Shown: positions 22,603 to 34,654, numbered from the stretch's first letter. The stretch is DNA of 64,000 bases from Hordeum vulgare subsp. vulgare (GCF_904849725.1 NC_058524.1:554097763-554161762), one strand, 5' to 3'. Numbers and translations are program-made. Notes: generated by a model not told the origin, from the letters alone.

Positions 22603-23640
22603 AGGTTGCATAGAGGACAAAAACGACTTGTGGGCCTATGGTATCGAGCGCAAAGGAAAACGCGAGACATATGATTGAAAAAGATCGCGCGGCCCACGTA
22701 CGTCCGGCACAGTGTTCGACCGACGCGTGGAACGCAAACATTTACCCCTAAAAAAGCAGCTTTGTTCATTAGCGGGCAGACCTGCAACCAATTTGTAGCA
22801 GCCGGCCAGATCAGATGAGTTTTGGGCACCGTCTTTGCCCGGTCTATGTCTTCTCTTAGGACTTTTGACAGAATAATCTACGCAGGCCTCAGTGTCCGCT
22901 CGGATTGATTGAGAAGTGATCTGGTTTTGAATACATTGATCTGATGTCTTGCCAAGAACCACTGCCCGCCAATTTCTGGCCTAATCTTAGTTCTGCGAAC
23001 ACAATTGCGTGGAGCAATAATTTACAAATAAAGGTAATATATATCTACGTAGATCACCTGATCATCCTATCGATCCATGACATATCATCCAGCAGGCTCT
23101 CAATGAAAGTTCTAAGCTAGACATCTTGACGCGATGGTAACATAGACACAAGATTTACTCAGGTTCAGGCTCTCTCGAGAAGATAATACCCTACTTCCTC
23201 CTCTTGATTATTTTGATATGGAGGATAGTACAGGGTACATATGTATCTATCACAAGATTGTTGTGTATGATTATCAGATTTTCTATTGACTAGCCTATCA
23301 TCGGTTTATATAACGTATCCAAGGCCTGGGTCTAAAGGAGCCCTTGTCATGTGTGTTATGCCTTGTAAGATCTTCTTTGTATGCATCATGGGTTGTCCGA
23401 AATGATCCATTAATAAATCATTATGGGGTCCTCGACCTGATTCACTTGATTAGGAGACGATGTGGTAAGTATCCTTAATTCAGGACACCTTCACGTGTCA
23501 ATTAGGAAGGCAAGCTGGCCGTAGGGAGGACTGCCAAAACCCATAAATAGCCCGGCTCAATCCCACGACCTCGCCAGAACAAGTAGTTCACAATAGGTTT
23601 AAGACTGCGCAAAGGAACCCTCACAAACTGAATGAGATAG
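22603..23640. other. Degraded repeat with LTR-like segment
   Basis: Positions 23155-23215 (AGATTTACTCAGGTTCAGGC, then GAAGATAATACCCTACTTCC) are a diverged copy of the motif at 63795-63850 in the right-hand LTR. CCATAAATAGCCCGGCTC near 23545 is TATA-like and followed by a transcribed-leader-like stretch. This suggests a decayed LTR-type element. Borders were not found. Confidence 0.4.
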
Positions 23641-25438
23641 CACCACCACACGAAGCAACTTGCTCCATTTCATAGGAACCGATCTGAGGCCATACCACCA
23701 CTCACATTTGAGGCGAGCCCCGTTGCTGACTTCCCAAAGGGAACACCACTACGAAAGCTATCACGTGTTTGTCGTTGAACGTGGATTCTTAAAACACGGA
23801 TTTTCGGACATCCCTTATTCTTACCTTTTAATATTGCTTTGCGATCCGTGCTATATAACTAACTTGCTACATAAGATTTTATTTTTTTGTTCTTTCAAAT
23901 AAGGTAACATATGAACTTCAAACTTGCAAGACATCAAAACATTCTAACTAAAATGTCGGAAAAACCAAGACACCCAGGGGCGGAGCTGGGCCCCAGGCGT
24001 GGAAACTATTACATGTTATTATATATTTTTTTTCTTTGGGCCCGTGGTGCAGCCCTGTAAAAAAAAAGGCCCAAAGCCTAATGGGCTGGATCACCTGAAA
24101 CACGCGCACCCACGCACCAAGACCTCCTTACAACACTCGATCTAACTTGTACGTAGGCACATGAGAAGTCATCACTCGTGCTGCCGCGGACTATCTAACA
24201 TGCTCGGTTTAACTATCACGATCAATCTTCAACACTCGAGAATTCGGGTCGCCGCCTCTACTGGCCGCCTTTTGCCGTCGTGGCACCGTCCCCGATTGCC
24301 TCCGCCCTCCCACTTTCCCCTCGCTTCAGGCTACCGCCGTCGTGTGCGCCGTTCGTCCATGCAGTGCGCCATCCCCTGCTGGGCGTCTGACTGCTACAAG
24401 TTGGTATTTTTCTTTGATGTTTTTCCGGTTTTCCCTGATGCGTTGTATTTGTATCATGTTGTACAATGTCAATGTCAATGTGACCTCTCGGTCCGAACTA
24501 CTTTAATTGAAACTGTGTGTGCGTGTGTCCCCGAGTCATATATCTAGGTTGTTATTGAACTGAAATTGATGTAATTGCCGATTTCATTTCATGCTGTAGA
24601 AAAAGAAGATGAAAAGATAAATTTTCACCCGTGTCCACAACGGGGGTGTATACACCAATCATTTCAAAAGGAGGGAACCAAACGGTTGAGGTGACTGGAA
24701 TCAATACAACAAACTGAAACAACAATAGAAATGATTGGTTTTTACATTTTTATAAGTCTTGCAAATGACATTTACCTTGTCGAAGTGGTAAGTTTTTAGA
24801 TTTGTAACAATAATAATTGTTTCACTTGATGTTTATGTTTTTTGTGAAATTATATATGCTTAATGCCTTGAAGGTAATTTTATATATGTACATTTTATGA
24901 AATTATATATGTACATTTTGTGAAATTATATAGTTTCACAAGTACTTTTTTTTCCTATATTACTATTTGTACTTCTGCATGGTTTATCTATTATCTTAGA
25001 TCATTTAACATCACGTTTAAATTATAGATTTATTGAGAAATTGAACTTTATTTTGTATGCTTTCAAATCAGGCATTTTTTAAAAATGGTATGCGATATAG
25101 CTTTTAAGTGCCAACATTTTTCCATGTTATCTAGAATTAATTGGGTCCGGGGTTTGCTTCACTCCTGCCTCCGCCCCGCTGGTGGCACCAGCAGGTCGGT
25201 GACCACGCCAAGACCTGCGTCTTGGAGATATTCTCTAGCCTCCAGTCTCCCCCGAAAGGAGAGTCAAGAGTCACGACATCATCGTCCTCGAAGAGCAGGT
25301 GCACCAGATGACATCTTAAAAAGGAGAGAGTCGGCGAAAACTCGGGGCTCACGATGCTTCGGCACGTCCGCCACCATCCAAGCCGCCCCAGCATCCTTGC
25401 GCTCCACGTGCCAACAGCACCGCACGCAGCGGGGGGTC
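23641..25438. other. Unassigned sequence, no supported gene
   Basis: Open frames of up to 143 codons occur on both strands (for example 24161-24547 and 25085-25516), but they overlap one another, lack domains and have no gene-like context. Positions 24600-25100 are AT-rich with repeats of AAATTATATATGTACATTTT. CAGGGGCGGAGCTGGGCCCC near 23976 resembles a common grass repeat motif. Confidence 0.4.
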
Positions 25439-27504
25439 CTATTGGACGCATTCTGCGTCCAAAAGGTGTGGCTTCGCACTGGGGAAGCCTACTGGCGGGC
25501 TTTCTGGGCCCCTTGACGCTGGTGACGTATTTTCAACTTGTTCTACTATTGATGTATTGTTTTGCTGTTTTCTGCTCGTTCACCTATTCAAAAATACTAC
25601 AAGGTATTTCACTGTTTCATAGAAAAGTGTTATTAGGAGTTTTACTGTTTGTTGGAAAAAAATCGAATTCTGAACAACTTTATGAAACAGTGATCATTTT
25701 TTGAATTGCGAATAAATATAGAAACTGCAACATTTTTTGAATTGTGAACAAATTCTGAAATATGAATGAATTTTAAATTCGTGAACACAAACTAAAATTA
25801 TGAAAATATTTAAATTTTTGAACAAATTTTGAAAACATAAACATTTTCTAAAACATGATTTTTTTTTAAAACGGAGAACAAATTTGAAAGCGCGAACAAA
25901 TTTTTAAAGCAAAAATAATAATTTGAATCTTGAGAACATGTTTTGAAACCGAGAACAGTTTTTAAAACTCGTGAACAAATTTTAAAGCTCTAATAATTTT
26001 TTAAAGTACGAACATTTTTTCAATCTCCAGAACAAAAAATTGAAAAGGTGATTTTTTTTGAAAAACCCCGAACAAAATTGAAAATCCTGACCAATTTTTT
26101 ATTTCAAGCAAAAACATTTTTCCAATTTAAAGAACAATTTTCAACAAACATGAATAAATTTGGAAGCGTGAACATTTTTTGAATATTGAGAACAAAAGTT
26201 TGAATAGGAGAACAATTTTGAAATGTTCCCAACTAATTTGGAAGCGTGAACACATTTTTGAAGCACGAACATTTTTGGAATTATGAGAACAAAATTTAAA
26301 AACAGGAACATTTTTATAAAATACGTACAAAATCGTTTTTGAAATCACAGAATATTTTTTCAAATTCTGGAACATTTTTCAAAATTCCAGAAAAAGTTTC
26401 AAATTCTGGAACATTTTATCGATTTCAGGACCATTGTTTTCAAATTTTGAACATTTTTCAAATTCTAGAACATTTTTTCAAACACGGAGCATTTTTTCAC
26501 ATTCCGGAACATTTTTCAAAATCCGAAACGTTTTGAAAATTCTGAAACAATTGTCAAATTCCGGAAATTCTTTTCAAATTTTGTAACATTTTTTTCAATT
26601 CCGGAACATTTTTCAAATTCCAGAACATTTTCACAAATTGCCAAATTCCAGAACATTTTCACAAATTCCAGAACATTTTATTCAAATTTGGAACATTTTT
26701 AAAAATTCCACAACATTTTTCAAATTTCGGAACATTTTTTCCAATTCCGGAACATTTTTTCATAGTCCGGAATATTTTTTCAAATTCCAGAACATTTTTT
26801 CAAATGCCGAAACATTTTTTTTAAATTCCAAAACATTTTTTAAAATTCCAAACATTTTACAAAGTCCGGAACATGTTTTCAAATTCTGAACATTTTGTCA
26901 ATTTCCGGAACATTTTCCAAAGCCCGGAACAAATTTTTTAATCGGAATCATTTTTTCGAATTGTGAACCAATTTTGAAACCATGAATATCTTTCAAATTA
27001 TGAACAAAGTTGAAATCAAGAAAAACAAACAAGTTTTGAATCTGTGAATATTTGTTAAAAATAAACTTGAGAAAATAAAAGTATTAAAAAGAAAAAGGAA
27101 AAAAGAAAGAAAAAAGAATACAAAACAGTAGAAAAAAACTTTAAAAAAGAGAAAAACAAAAACGAACATAAACCAAAAAACGGTTCAGGAACCTTTTGGA
27201 AGGTTACAAAACCGTGAAAAACCGCCTGGAACCTTCCAGCTGGTTCCCAAAACCGCAATCAGTGAAACCTTTAGGCCCTGCTTGGAATGCTGTTTTTATT
27301 TTTACAAGTGTAATATTTTACATACGTATTATACCGGTCATAGTATAAAATCAATTGAAAACTAAACCGATGAATGGAGGTGTGTATTATTTTTACAAGT
27401 GTATTTGGCAAAAAAAACATCCCAAGCAGGGTCTTATGGTCAGGCCCGTCCCTTCCTACGCGTTTGCGATACCCTCACACTTTGATGCAGAATGCGTCAA
27501 ATAG
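25439..27504. repeat. Inverted-repeat-flanked AT-rich array
   Basis: The left arm 25439-25477 and right arm 27466-27504 are inverted copies (core GACGCATTCTGC, 21 of the first 24 bases matching). Between them, about 25690-27060, is a long degenerate tandem array with a unit near GAACATTTTTTCAAATTCCG, roughly 20 bp, in both A-rich and T-rich phases. The layout fits an old Mutator-like or unclassified DNA element, but no target duplication was seen and the core is also a short self-palindrome. Confidence 0.5.
27274..27433. mobile_element. Tourist-like (PIF/Harbinger) MITE
   Basis: The ends GGCCCTGCTTGGAATGC and CATCCCAAGCAGGGTC form a terminal inverted repeat. Both sides are flanked by the 3-bp target duplication TTA (27271-27273 and 27434-27436). 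The length is 160 bp, AT-rich inside, with no ORF. It is inserted near the right end of the inverted-repeat-flanked array. Confidence 0.85.
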
Positions 27505-27866
27505 CATTTTCCAGACGCAGCCCCCACATCGTGAAGGCTGAAGCCCACCGGACACATCTGGGCCTGAATACCCGCAGCAAGGCGGCTTCGCCCATCGGAG
27601 GGTCAGCATGGACACGACAATGTGGATCCGGAGCCCCGGCGCAGGCCACCTGGCCTGCACCATCGACCCAGCCAGCCCCCGCGCGTGCATGCCCGGCCGG
27701 CCGACCGCCAGGAGCACGTACGCAGCCGCGAGGAGCACGAGGCGAGAAAATGGATGCAAAGGCCTTGTGAGATGTGTGTGTGTGTGTGTATCGGGGATAA
27801 GGCTCCGCGTGATTGTGGCGTCGTGATGAAAAAGGCTGGGAAAAGAGATTCATGTTCTTTTAAGAA
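27505..27866. other. GC-rich stretch without supported gene
   Basis: Overlapping open frames exist on both strands, a sign of high GC content rather than coding. A short GTGTGTGTGTGTGT microsatellite lies at about 27773-27788. Confidence 0.5.
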
Positions 27867-28987
27867 CTAGCAAAAGGGCCCATGCGTTGCAACGGAAGAA
27901 AAAAATACCACACGTTTTTAATCTTTTTTATAATCATTTTGATTTATTAAAATAATAAGCTAACTAACTAATGTAGTCAGTCCTATCCTATTTTGTTGAG
28001 GAATCAACCCGTTCATTGTTAATTCCACCGTGATGAGAAATTGAGCAGGACAAGCAAAGCAAAACAAAGAGGCTACGTGAATTGATCAATGGACTGTTAT
28101 CTTATTTCACTCATGGGGTAGAGAATGTGGGATGAGATGACAAACTGAAGGTGGTGTTTCATTCTCTGTCTCTACAACAATACAATCTTACATTCAATAC
28201 ATTCATTCATCAGCAAAAAAATCCCCACAAAACAAAAATTCTTGTCGGTGCTTGGCACACGGTTGGAGGCATGGGAAGGGGATCTCACCAGATGATGAGT
28301 TCCTGCCGGAGGAGGGGATACGATGATGGGAGCAAGGGTTAGGCGCCTCTATCTGGCCATAACCTCGGAGTTCCCCGTGTGAGCCATGGAGACCCGCCTC
28401 CACCTGCAAGTACTTCGCTCCGCCGCCGCCGTTCTGCATCGAGCAGACGCATCATCCCCACTCACTGTAGCTGTCGCGTTGATTTGATCCAGAAGCTGTG
28501 CTCGAGCGCCGAAATGGGGGCAGCAAACGAGCAGAGGTACAACCGCGGAGGCAGGTCGGTTGAGATCGACAACAGTGATGGTTGAGGTCGGCCGCGATGG
28601 CGAGTGGTGTGGCAGTGGCCTGGGCACGGGCCAGGGTGGACCAGGGTCGATGTGATGCGCTCTAGCGCCGCAACGGGGGCAGTGAGCGGGGAAAGGCACG
28701 GTCACGGAGGCGGGTGGGTTGAGATTGGCAGCGGTGGCGCTTGAGGTCGGCCGCGGCGGCGAGTGGTGGGGCGGCGGCCTGGGCACAGGCGGGTGGCCCA
28801 GGGTCGACGGGAGGAGGCGATGCGTACGGGTATAATTTTTGAAGCGAATCGTTTTATTCTTTTGCGTTGCAGATAAATGATGAAGCACGGGTTGAATAAC
28901 AAAAATTACAGGAGCTCTTTTATAAAAATGCCACAGTGGGTTTCCGACGAAAGCAATAGCCGCTTTATAGATAGGTATAGATATAGA
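27867..28987 (-). mobile_element. Non-autonomous Helitron
   Basis: On the minus strand the element starts TCTATATCTATACCTAT at 28987 and ends GGGCCCTTTTGCTAG at 27867, followed by T. Starting TC, ending CTAG before T, with a short hairpin (CCGT, eight-base loop, ATGG) about ten bases before the end, are the Helitron hallmarks. The GTTGCAACGCATGGG terminus is a common grass Helitron end. There is no Rep or helicase. The GC-rich interior (28350-28800) has two roughly 130-bp imperfect copies and a Pro/His-rich frame that may be captured or fortuitous. Confidence 0.7.
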
Positions 28988-29329
28988 CTAAAGATTCATG
29001 GATGGTCTAACGTGATGTACTACAGTTTTTTTTTAGAGAACGTAGTGTACTACAGTTAATTTCAGGGATTCGGTTTATTACAGAAGCGGTGGCCTGCCTA
29101 AAAAGCCTGCACGAGCCCCGCAATGGGACATGCATATTTCTATTGAGACGGATTCGATGATTCTCATGCAAGGGATCAATGGTAACTTGGTAAGGAATAA
29201 GACCGTTCTGCCAATGGTGCCACCTTCAGGGAAATCAAAGCGTTTGCTATGTTAATTTTTTTCTCACTTTAAAGTTATTTACTGCCGTCGGGCCTGTAAT
29301 AAAGTATAGCTGATACTCTAGCTGCATAT
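28988..29329. other. Unassigned flank of the Mutator element
   Basis: No gene. TGTACTACAGTT occurs twice (about 29016 and 29046). The last nine bases of the flank are the left copy of the Mutator target duplication (29330-29338). Confidence 0.5.
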
Positions 29330-29338
29330 GGTGCAAGC

Positions 29339-29374
29339 GGACTGGGATCCAGTGACTTGTCTCTAGCAAGTCAC
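29339..29374 (+). repeat. Left TIR of Mutator-like element
   Basis: GGACTGGGATCCAGTGACTT and onwards, ending TAGCAAGTCAC; inverted partner at 44662-44697. It holds an inner palindrome-like pair, GTGACTTG and CAAGTCAC, present at both ends and a possible transposase site. Confidence 0.92.
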
Positions 29375-29517
29375 CTGGTTGGCTGCTCTCATCAGCCCTT
29401 CAAACATCATCCAACGGACAGTAACAAGTCCCTTGTAACTTGAGTGAAGCAAAAAAGACATTCATATTATTCCTGGGCATCCATCTAACACAACAACACA
29501 AAGAAATCTTCAAACTT

Positions 29518-29873
29518 GGGGGGTGTTTGTTTCCAGTGACTTTTTGGTGTAGGGACTAAAAAAGTCCCTTTTACTCCCATGTGAAACAAACATGAGGGAC
29601 TTTTAGGGACTAAAAGAGGGTATTTGAGACTAAAGGAAGAAGTCCCTATGGGAGGGTCTTTTTGGGACTTTTTTGGCACTTTTTCCAACACTATCCCTAC
29701 TTTTAACATGTCATTTAATAACTCATAGTATATTACTAGGGGTAACATGGTCTTTTTGCATGTCATTTAGTGACCTCTAGTCCCTATTTAGTCTATGGAA
29801 ACAAACAGGTAGGGACTAGGGACTTTTTAATTGAGACTAAAAAAAGTCATGGGACTTCTGAAACAAACAGGAC
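29518..29873. mobile_element. MITE nested in the Mutator-like element
   Basis: The ends GGGGGGTGTTTGTTTCC and GAAACAAACAGGAC are imperfect inverted repeats flanked by CTT on both sides. The interior is full of inverted GGGACTAAAAAAGTCCC motifs and can fold into a long hairpin. PIF/Harbinger or hAT type; borders may be off by one or two bases. It lies about 60 bases downstream of the FAR1-like gene. Confidence 0.65.
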
Positions 29874-29935
29874 CTTGATTGTTCAGTCACTAGATAATAA
29901 GAGCAACAGCCACTTGTCATTAAAATTCATAAGCT

Positions 29936-31119
29936 CTAGTACAATTTTTGGAACCAAGTGGTACTACTGAAACAAGGATTCAAGTGTAGAAATTTGGCCA
30001 TTTTACTTGTACAATTTGGCCACAAAATACTATGGTTAGCCCCCAAAATACTATAGTTAACCATATCCAAAATACGATCTAACGAACTTTCATGCTGGAA
30101 CATATCAGCATCACCACAAGGTGGAGCCAACAAGAGCTGTTGGTTGAAACTGATGATGCCATTCCATTCTTGAAGCTCCAAATCTATTCCTTTGTTTTTT
30201 TCAAACCTTTTCACTTGTACTTGAGGCTGTACGCCATCCTTTTTGTTTGGAGCTTTCCCTTCCTTTTTCTTTTGTTGCTGTCAATGAGAAGAATAGTAAT
30301 TAGTTTACAAATGAATAATACAACATATGATGTACTGTTTGCAACATACCTTTGCTTCTTTTTTTGTTGATGTGGTAGCTTTAGTTGATTTGCGCCTCCC
30401 CTTGAGTAACTTATCAAGCCAAGTTTTCTTTCTTCTTAAGTTTGATGAGTGAATCTCTTTTTTCTTCAGCCGTGCAGAACTAAGCAACTCATCTATTTGC
30501 TGCACTTTTGGGTCAATATTTTCTTTGCGTGTATATGGTTCACTCATAGCACTAGTGGCTGCATTGAGTAAATCCTCAATATGTGGAGCAACGGAATCAA
30601 GTGCACTTTCCAGTAGCACACAACATTCCGGAGAGTTGGCTGATTTGTGTGCCATATTCTGAAACTTATAAGTTGGCATATTTGTGTGCCATACTACCGG
30701 CTTGTCCATAAGCCAACTCTCTCTACCGCTTGCTTCGCAAATGATTCTTCACAATCCAACTGCAATTGAAGGTAGTGGTTGTGTTCAAGCTCAACATCGG
30801 TAATTTCATAATTTTCTGCAGCTCGATCCAATCTAATAACCATTTGAACTCTACAATTAGTTCTTGTTTCAACTCTAAAACGCTTTGGCTCACGGTCGGT
30901 TTGCCCTTTCCTTCTAATGACCTCATTGGAACAAACAAATCTGCATGAAGTCGCCTTTCCATCAAATTTACTTAAGTTGGTGCATTTTTTCCTCACATCA
31001 AAACCTATATGACCTCCATATTCTACCCAAAACACCCAAGCCTCATCTGAATCTCTGAATCTCATACCAACTTGAGGTATTCTCTTGTTAATTTTTGCCA
31101 TTGCACAACACTTCCACAA
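29936..31119 (-). pseudogene. FAR1-type DNA-binding protein lacking transposase core
   Basis: Exon 1 (31119-30697) starts MWKCCAMAKINKR and holds a FAR1 (WRKY-GCM1 fold) domain, residues about 20-120: CRFVCSNEV, TRTNCRVQMVIRLD and VELEHNHYL supply the zinc-ligand Cys and His. The next coding piece (about 30660-30350) reads NMAHKSANSPECCVLLESALD, like the C-terminal tail of FAR1/FRS proteins. It joins a last exon through donor AAAG-GTATGT and acceptor TTGACAG near 30282, ending at 29936. The MULE transposase and SWIM domains expected between the first two pieces are absent, probably through deletion. Going from piece one to two needs a frame change, so it may be dead. If made, it could bind DNA without catalysing transposition. 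Confidence 0.7.
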
Positions 31120-31348
31120 ATGCTACTTCTCACTGAAATTATTAGCACCTAGTAGTATCAGTGCATGTTAATTTCCATGCTACTTCTCACTGAAACTTCC
31201 AAGCATGAACACTGAAGTTCAGAAGCGTACACACTCCAGTAACTAAGCAGCCAACCAGCAACTAATACGACGGATTGCCGTGGGATGAGATGGGATTGAG
31301 TACCTGGTGCTAGCGGCTAGCGCTCCGGTGTCGGGGAGAAATGGGAAG

Positions 31349-31610
31349 GTCCGGGCGGCGAGCAAGAATCTCGGTCGAGGCGGCGGCCCTCCTCGATCCA
31401 CGGCGGCCTGAGGAGCTCGGTCCGGGCGGCGAGCAAACAGCTCGGTCGGGGCGGCAGCCCTACTTGATCCGCGGCGGCGTGAGGAGCTCAGTCCGGGCGG
31501 CGAGCAAGCAGCTCGGTCGGGGCGACGACCCTCTTCGATCCGCGGCGACGTGAGGAGATCGGTCCGGGCGGCGTTCCTCCTCGATCTGCGGTGGCGCGCC
31601 TCCCCGACCC
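31349..31610 (+). repeat. 71-bp GC-rich tandem repeat
   Basis: Units begin GTCCGGGCGGCG at 31349, 31420, 31491 and 31562, exactly 71 bp apart: three full units and a partial fourth lacking about 25 bases. It lies upstream of the FAR1-like gene, in what should be its promoter or 5' UTR. Confidence 0.85.
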
Positions 31611-34600
31611 CGATGCTTCGCAGTAGCAGATCCCCGGCCTGCCGGGGCGCTCCTCCCTCGTCCTCACGGCCGCATGACGCTGCTACTCCGCGGCGGCTGC
31701 TTTGAGCCGGCGCGCGAGAGCAGGAGACGCGCGCGCAAAGCCGTCATTTCCCCGCCAAGATTTTGTACAGGATGTGTCGATGAAAAATAAGCGTGAAGGC
31801 TGTGTTTGCTCCTAAACGCTTTCTCACGCGTGCGCGTGATCTGGTGGCATGCATCGGCTGAACGAGGGTCGTCGATCCCGAAAATCGGCAGCGACACATG
31901 GCTAGGCCGAAAACAGACAGCGCGGTCGGCGCGACTGTTTTTGTCCGTTTCAAATATTTGGGGAGTCGCGCCGTCCTCAGATTCCCCTCCCCTCACTATC
32001 TCACGGGCGGACAAAAATCCCTAGCTCCCGGAAACTCGTCGTCGACGGGAGAGCCACCATCGATGGGAGAGCTTCTCCGAATCGATCCACGTTCGATGGA
32101 AGAGTTGAGGGGGGAGGCGGCTTGCACGCGCAGGGTGGCTGGCCGACGGCGACCCAAGTCGTCTCCGCCGCATCTACGCAAGAGCTTCTCCAAATCTACC
32201 CAAGCTAGACGAGAGAGAAGAGGGGGAAGGCGGCTTGCACGCGCGGGGCGGCTGGCTGACAGGGATCCCAAGCCGTCTCCGCTGCATGCACGCGAACCAC
32301 AGGTGCGTCCCGCATCTCCACGCGCGGTTTCCTTCTCCTCCTCCTCCATGTATCTCGTCTGCGTCGCCGCCGCTAGCCGTTCGTGCGTTTCTCCTTCGAC
32401 TTGCTCCTAGGTGTGTCAATTTTAGTAGGCATCAATGGTTCGCAGAGGGAGGGGGAGCAAGAGATGCGGACATTTTTCAGTCTCCATGAAGGGGAGGGGA
32501 TCGAGGGGGAGGGGGAGGGGGAGTGCACGGCGTCAGCTCCTGTCAGGGGCCGCGACGAAGTTGACGACCATGAGCAAGGCGTATAGCTCACCACCTGTTG
32601 CTAGGCCTTTGAGCTGGATGATGGTGCTGGTTAGTAGTCCGTGTGCTGTGTTGCTCCGATCGACATGCATGAGTTGAACACTGTTCGAAGGAACTCCGTG
32701 TCAGTTTCGGTTCAACCAGCCGTACTATGATCTCTTATCTCAGGAAAACAAAGCCATATGATGATGTATGATACGTACCGAAGACCCTGTAGGGGAGACG
32801 TGCGACAGTCCATACATGGCCTTCGAAGTGAAGAGCTCTCCCTCAGCAGAGCCATGGCTGAATGCCTGGATCTGAATGTACGAGGGGAAAAGAGAGAGAG
32901 AGGGGGGAGATGGGTTGACATGGATCTGAAGAAGAGGGGAAGGAAAGCTACGTGCGTGGATGGATGTTTGGCGTGTGCGAGTGCGGGGACGACAACTTCT
33001 CACTGTCAACCCTTTTGACAGTGAGAAGCATGTGTATGCAGCATGTGAGAAGTTTATTAAGTGTCCTGCAGTAGGCAAGTTTTTTAAGTGTCCATGGATG
33101 AACTGTTGATGTGTTTTGAAGCTGGTTTTATCTTAAGTGTCCTATTAAGTGGGGTTATGGCCTGCAGTAGGCAAGTTTATTTAAGTAGCATGTGTATGGC
33201 AAGTTTTTCAATGTTGAGTGGTGGTATGTAGCATGTGTATGTTCATGCAGTAGGCAAGTTTTATTTAAGTGCCCTATTAAGTGGGGATATGGCCTGTCTA
33301 ATGTGTTCATGGGCTATCCACATTTTTTCATCCAAACTTTTCCGCAATGTTTTTCAGCACTTCCTGCAGTACTCCCCGGACATTTCCCTTCGTGAACTTC
33401 CTCTCGGACACCTTCAAATCCTTGGTTTTCTATAAGAAGTAAATTTCTGCAGGGAGTGGATTTTTAGGCAGCAATAGAGGCAACCCCAATGCAATCCGGG
33501 CAATACTGTGTGTTTGTGTAAGCAAATAGGTTTAATTTAGGAATTAGGGAAAAGGTTTCTATCCCCAGGAATAAGTAGATGGCATGCACAACTAGGCATA
33601 GTGTATGGTTTTTAGGCAAAACAACAGTAGGATGATCCTAGGTTGTGTACAAGGCTACCATTTTTCTTAAGGAGGGGGTACTCCATTGATATGTCGCCAA
33701 CATTTTTTTATCACTGTGCTAAAAAAACATTTTTTTTCATCACTAAGTTGCACAAGTGTTGTTGTTTGACGTTGCCTAAGCTATGTTTCAGCATCTGTTT
33801 TTCCATCAACATATGTTGCCTAAGCTATGTTTGAGATATGTTTCAACATATGCATCCTAAGCCAATCAAGCTAGCAACAGTTTTTCATCTACCTACAGTG
33901 CCATCTTCTAGTTAAGATAGCAACTATTTTTTTCAGTTAGCATCTAATTAAGCTAGCTATTCATAATCCCCTTTTGGATATCAGTTGTTGAAGCTATATA
34001 GTCGATGCATTTGTGACAACATATGCTGAAAACATAGCTTTTTTTCATTGAATACGATGTGTGTATCTAGTTAATATACACATCAACTTGTTTGATTATC
34101 AACATTAGAGATTATTTGATTGGATGCTGCTAGACAACCCAATCACAAGAGCCGCCTAAGCCCTTAAATCGTAGTGACATGGACGCGACAATAAAGTCGG
34201 GTAACCAAGGAAACTAAGTCGCTTATCACTCCACATTTTTGTGGTTGCTTTGTTCCTAGGTTCCAGTGACAGAAAGTGCACTTGCTGGAGTATCAAGTGG
34301 TTGCTCTGTTGCTCTGCTCCTACTGTATGCTAAGTTTATAAGATGCACTTTTACGGAGTATCAAGTGGTTGCTCTGTTGCTTGATGGTCAGTAGGCTGGG
34401 GGGTAGTTGCTGTTTGTTTAGTAGGCTGGGGGGTTGGAGTTTGCTGATGTTCAGTAGGCTGGTGGGGGGGAGTTGCTGATGTTTAGTAGGCTGGGGACTT
34501 TGGAACCACACGTATTTTTTGCAGTTCATTTTACATTCACATAGTGTTGAGCCTCGAATTTTTTTCTTCGTCTTTTTTGCGGTTCATGTTTTTTAGTAAC

Positions 34601-34654
34601 TTCGTTGAAATTATCGCTATCAGTGACCGTCCTTCTTTTTTTCCTTTTTATTAG
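31611..34654. other. Intergenic region between FAR1-like and Ulp1-like genes
   Basis: This 3 kb separates two divergently transcribed genes, so both promoters should lie here. It holds a direct duplication of about 115 bp (AGAGCTTCTCC at about 32068 and 32185, continuing GGCGGCTTGCACGCGC), repeats of GGCCTGCAGTAGGCAAGTTT at 33065-33310, and three to four copies of TTTAGTAGGCTGGGGGG at 34390-34495. Open frames here are short, overlapping and without domains. Pyrimidine-rich, leader-like sequence lies at 32330-32410. Confidence 0.55.
32068..32300 (+). repeat. Direct duplication of about 115 bp
   Basis: Two adjacent copies run from AGAGCTTCTCC through GGCGGCTTGCACGCGC to CCCAAGTCGTCTCCGCCGCA or CCCAAGCCGTCTCCGCTGCA. 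Several substitutions separate them. Confidence 0.75.

Noticed and set aside
24161..24547. Possible gene of 128 codons
   Set aside because: No domain, no codon pattern and no promoter or splice evidence; overlapped by other frames.
27497..27870. Several overlapping frames of 70-118 codons
   Set aside because: GC-rich sequence is open in many frames; no motif, no gene context.
28349..28888. 179-codon Pro/His-rich frame in the Helitron as a real gene
   Set aside because: It comes from an internal GC-rich duplication, with no recognised domain or splice context; kept only as possible cargo.
31664..32410. Overlapping frames of 116-170 codons on both strands
   Set aside because: They fall in a GC-rich duplicated intergenic region between divergent genes, without domains; better read as leader or promoter sequence.
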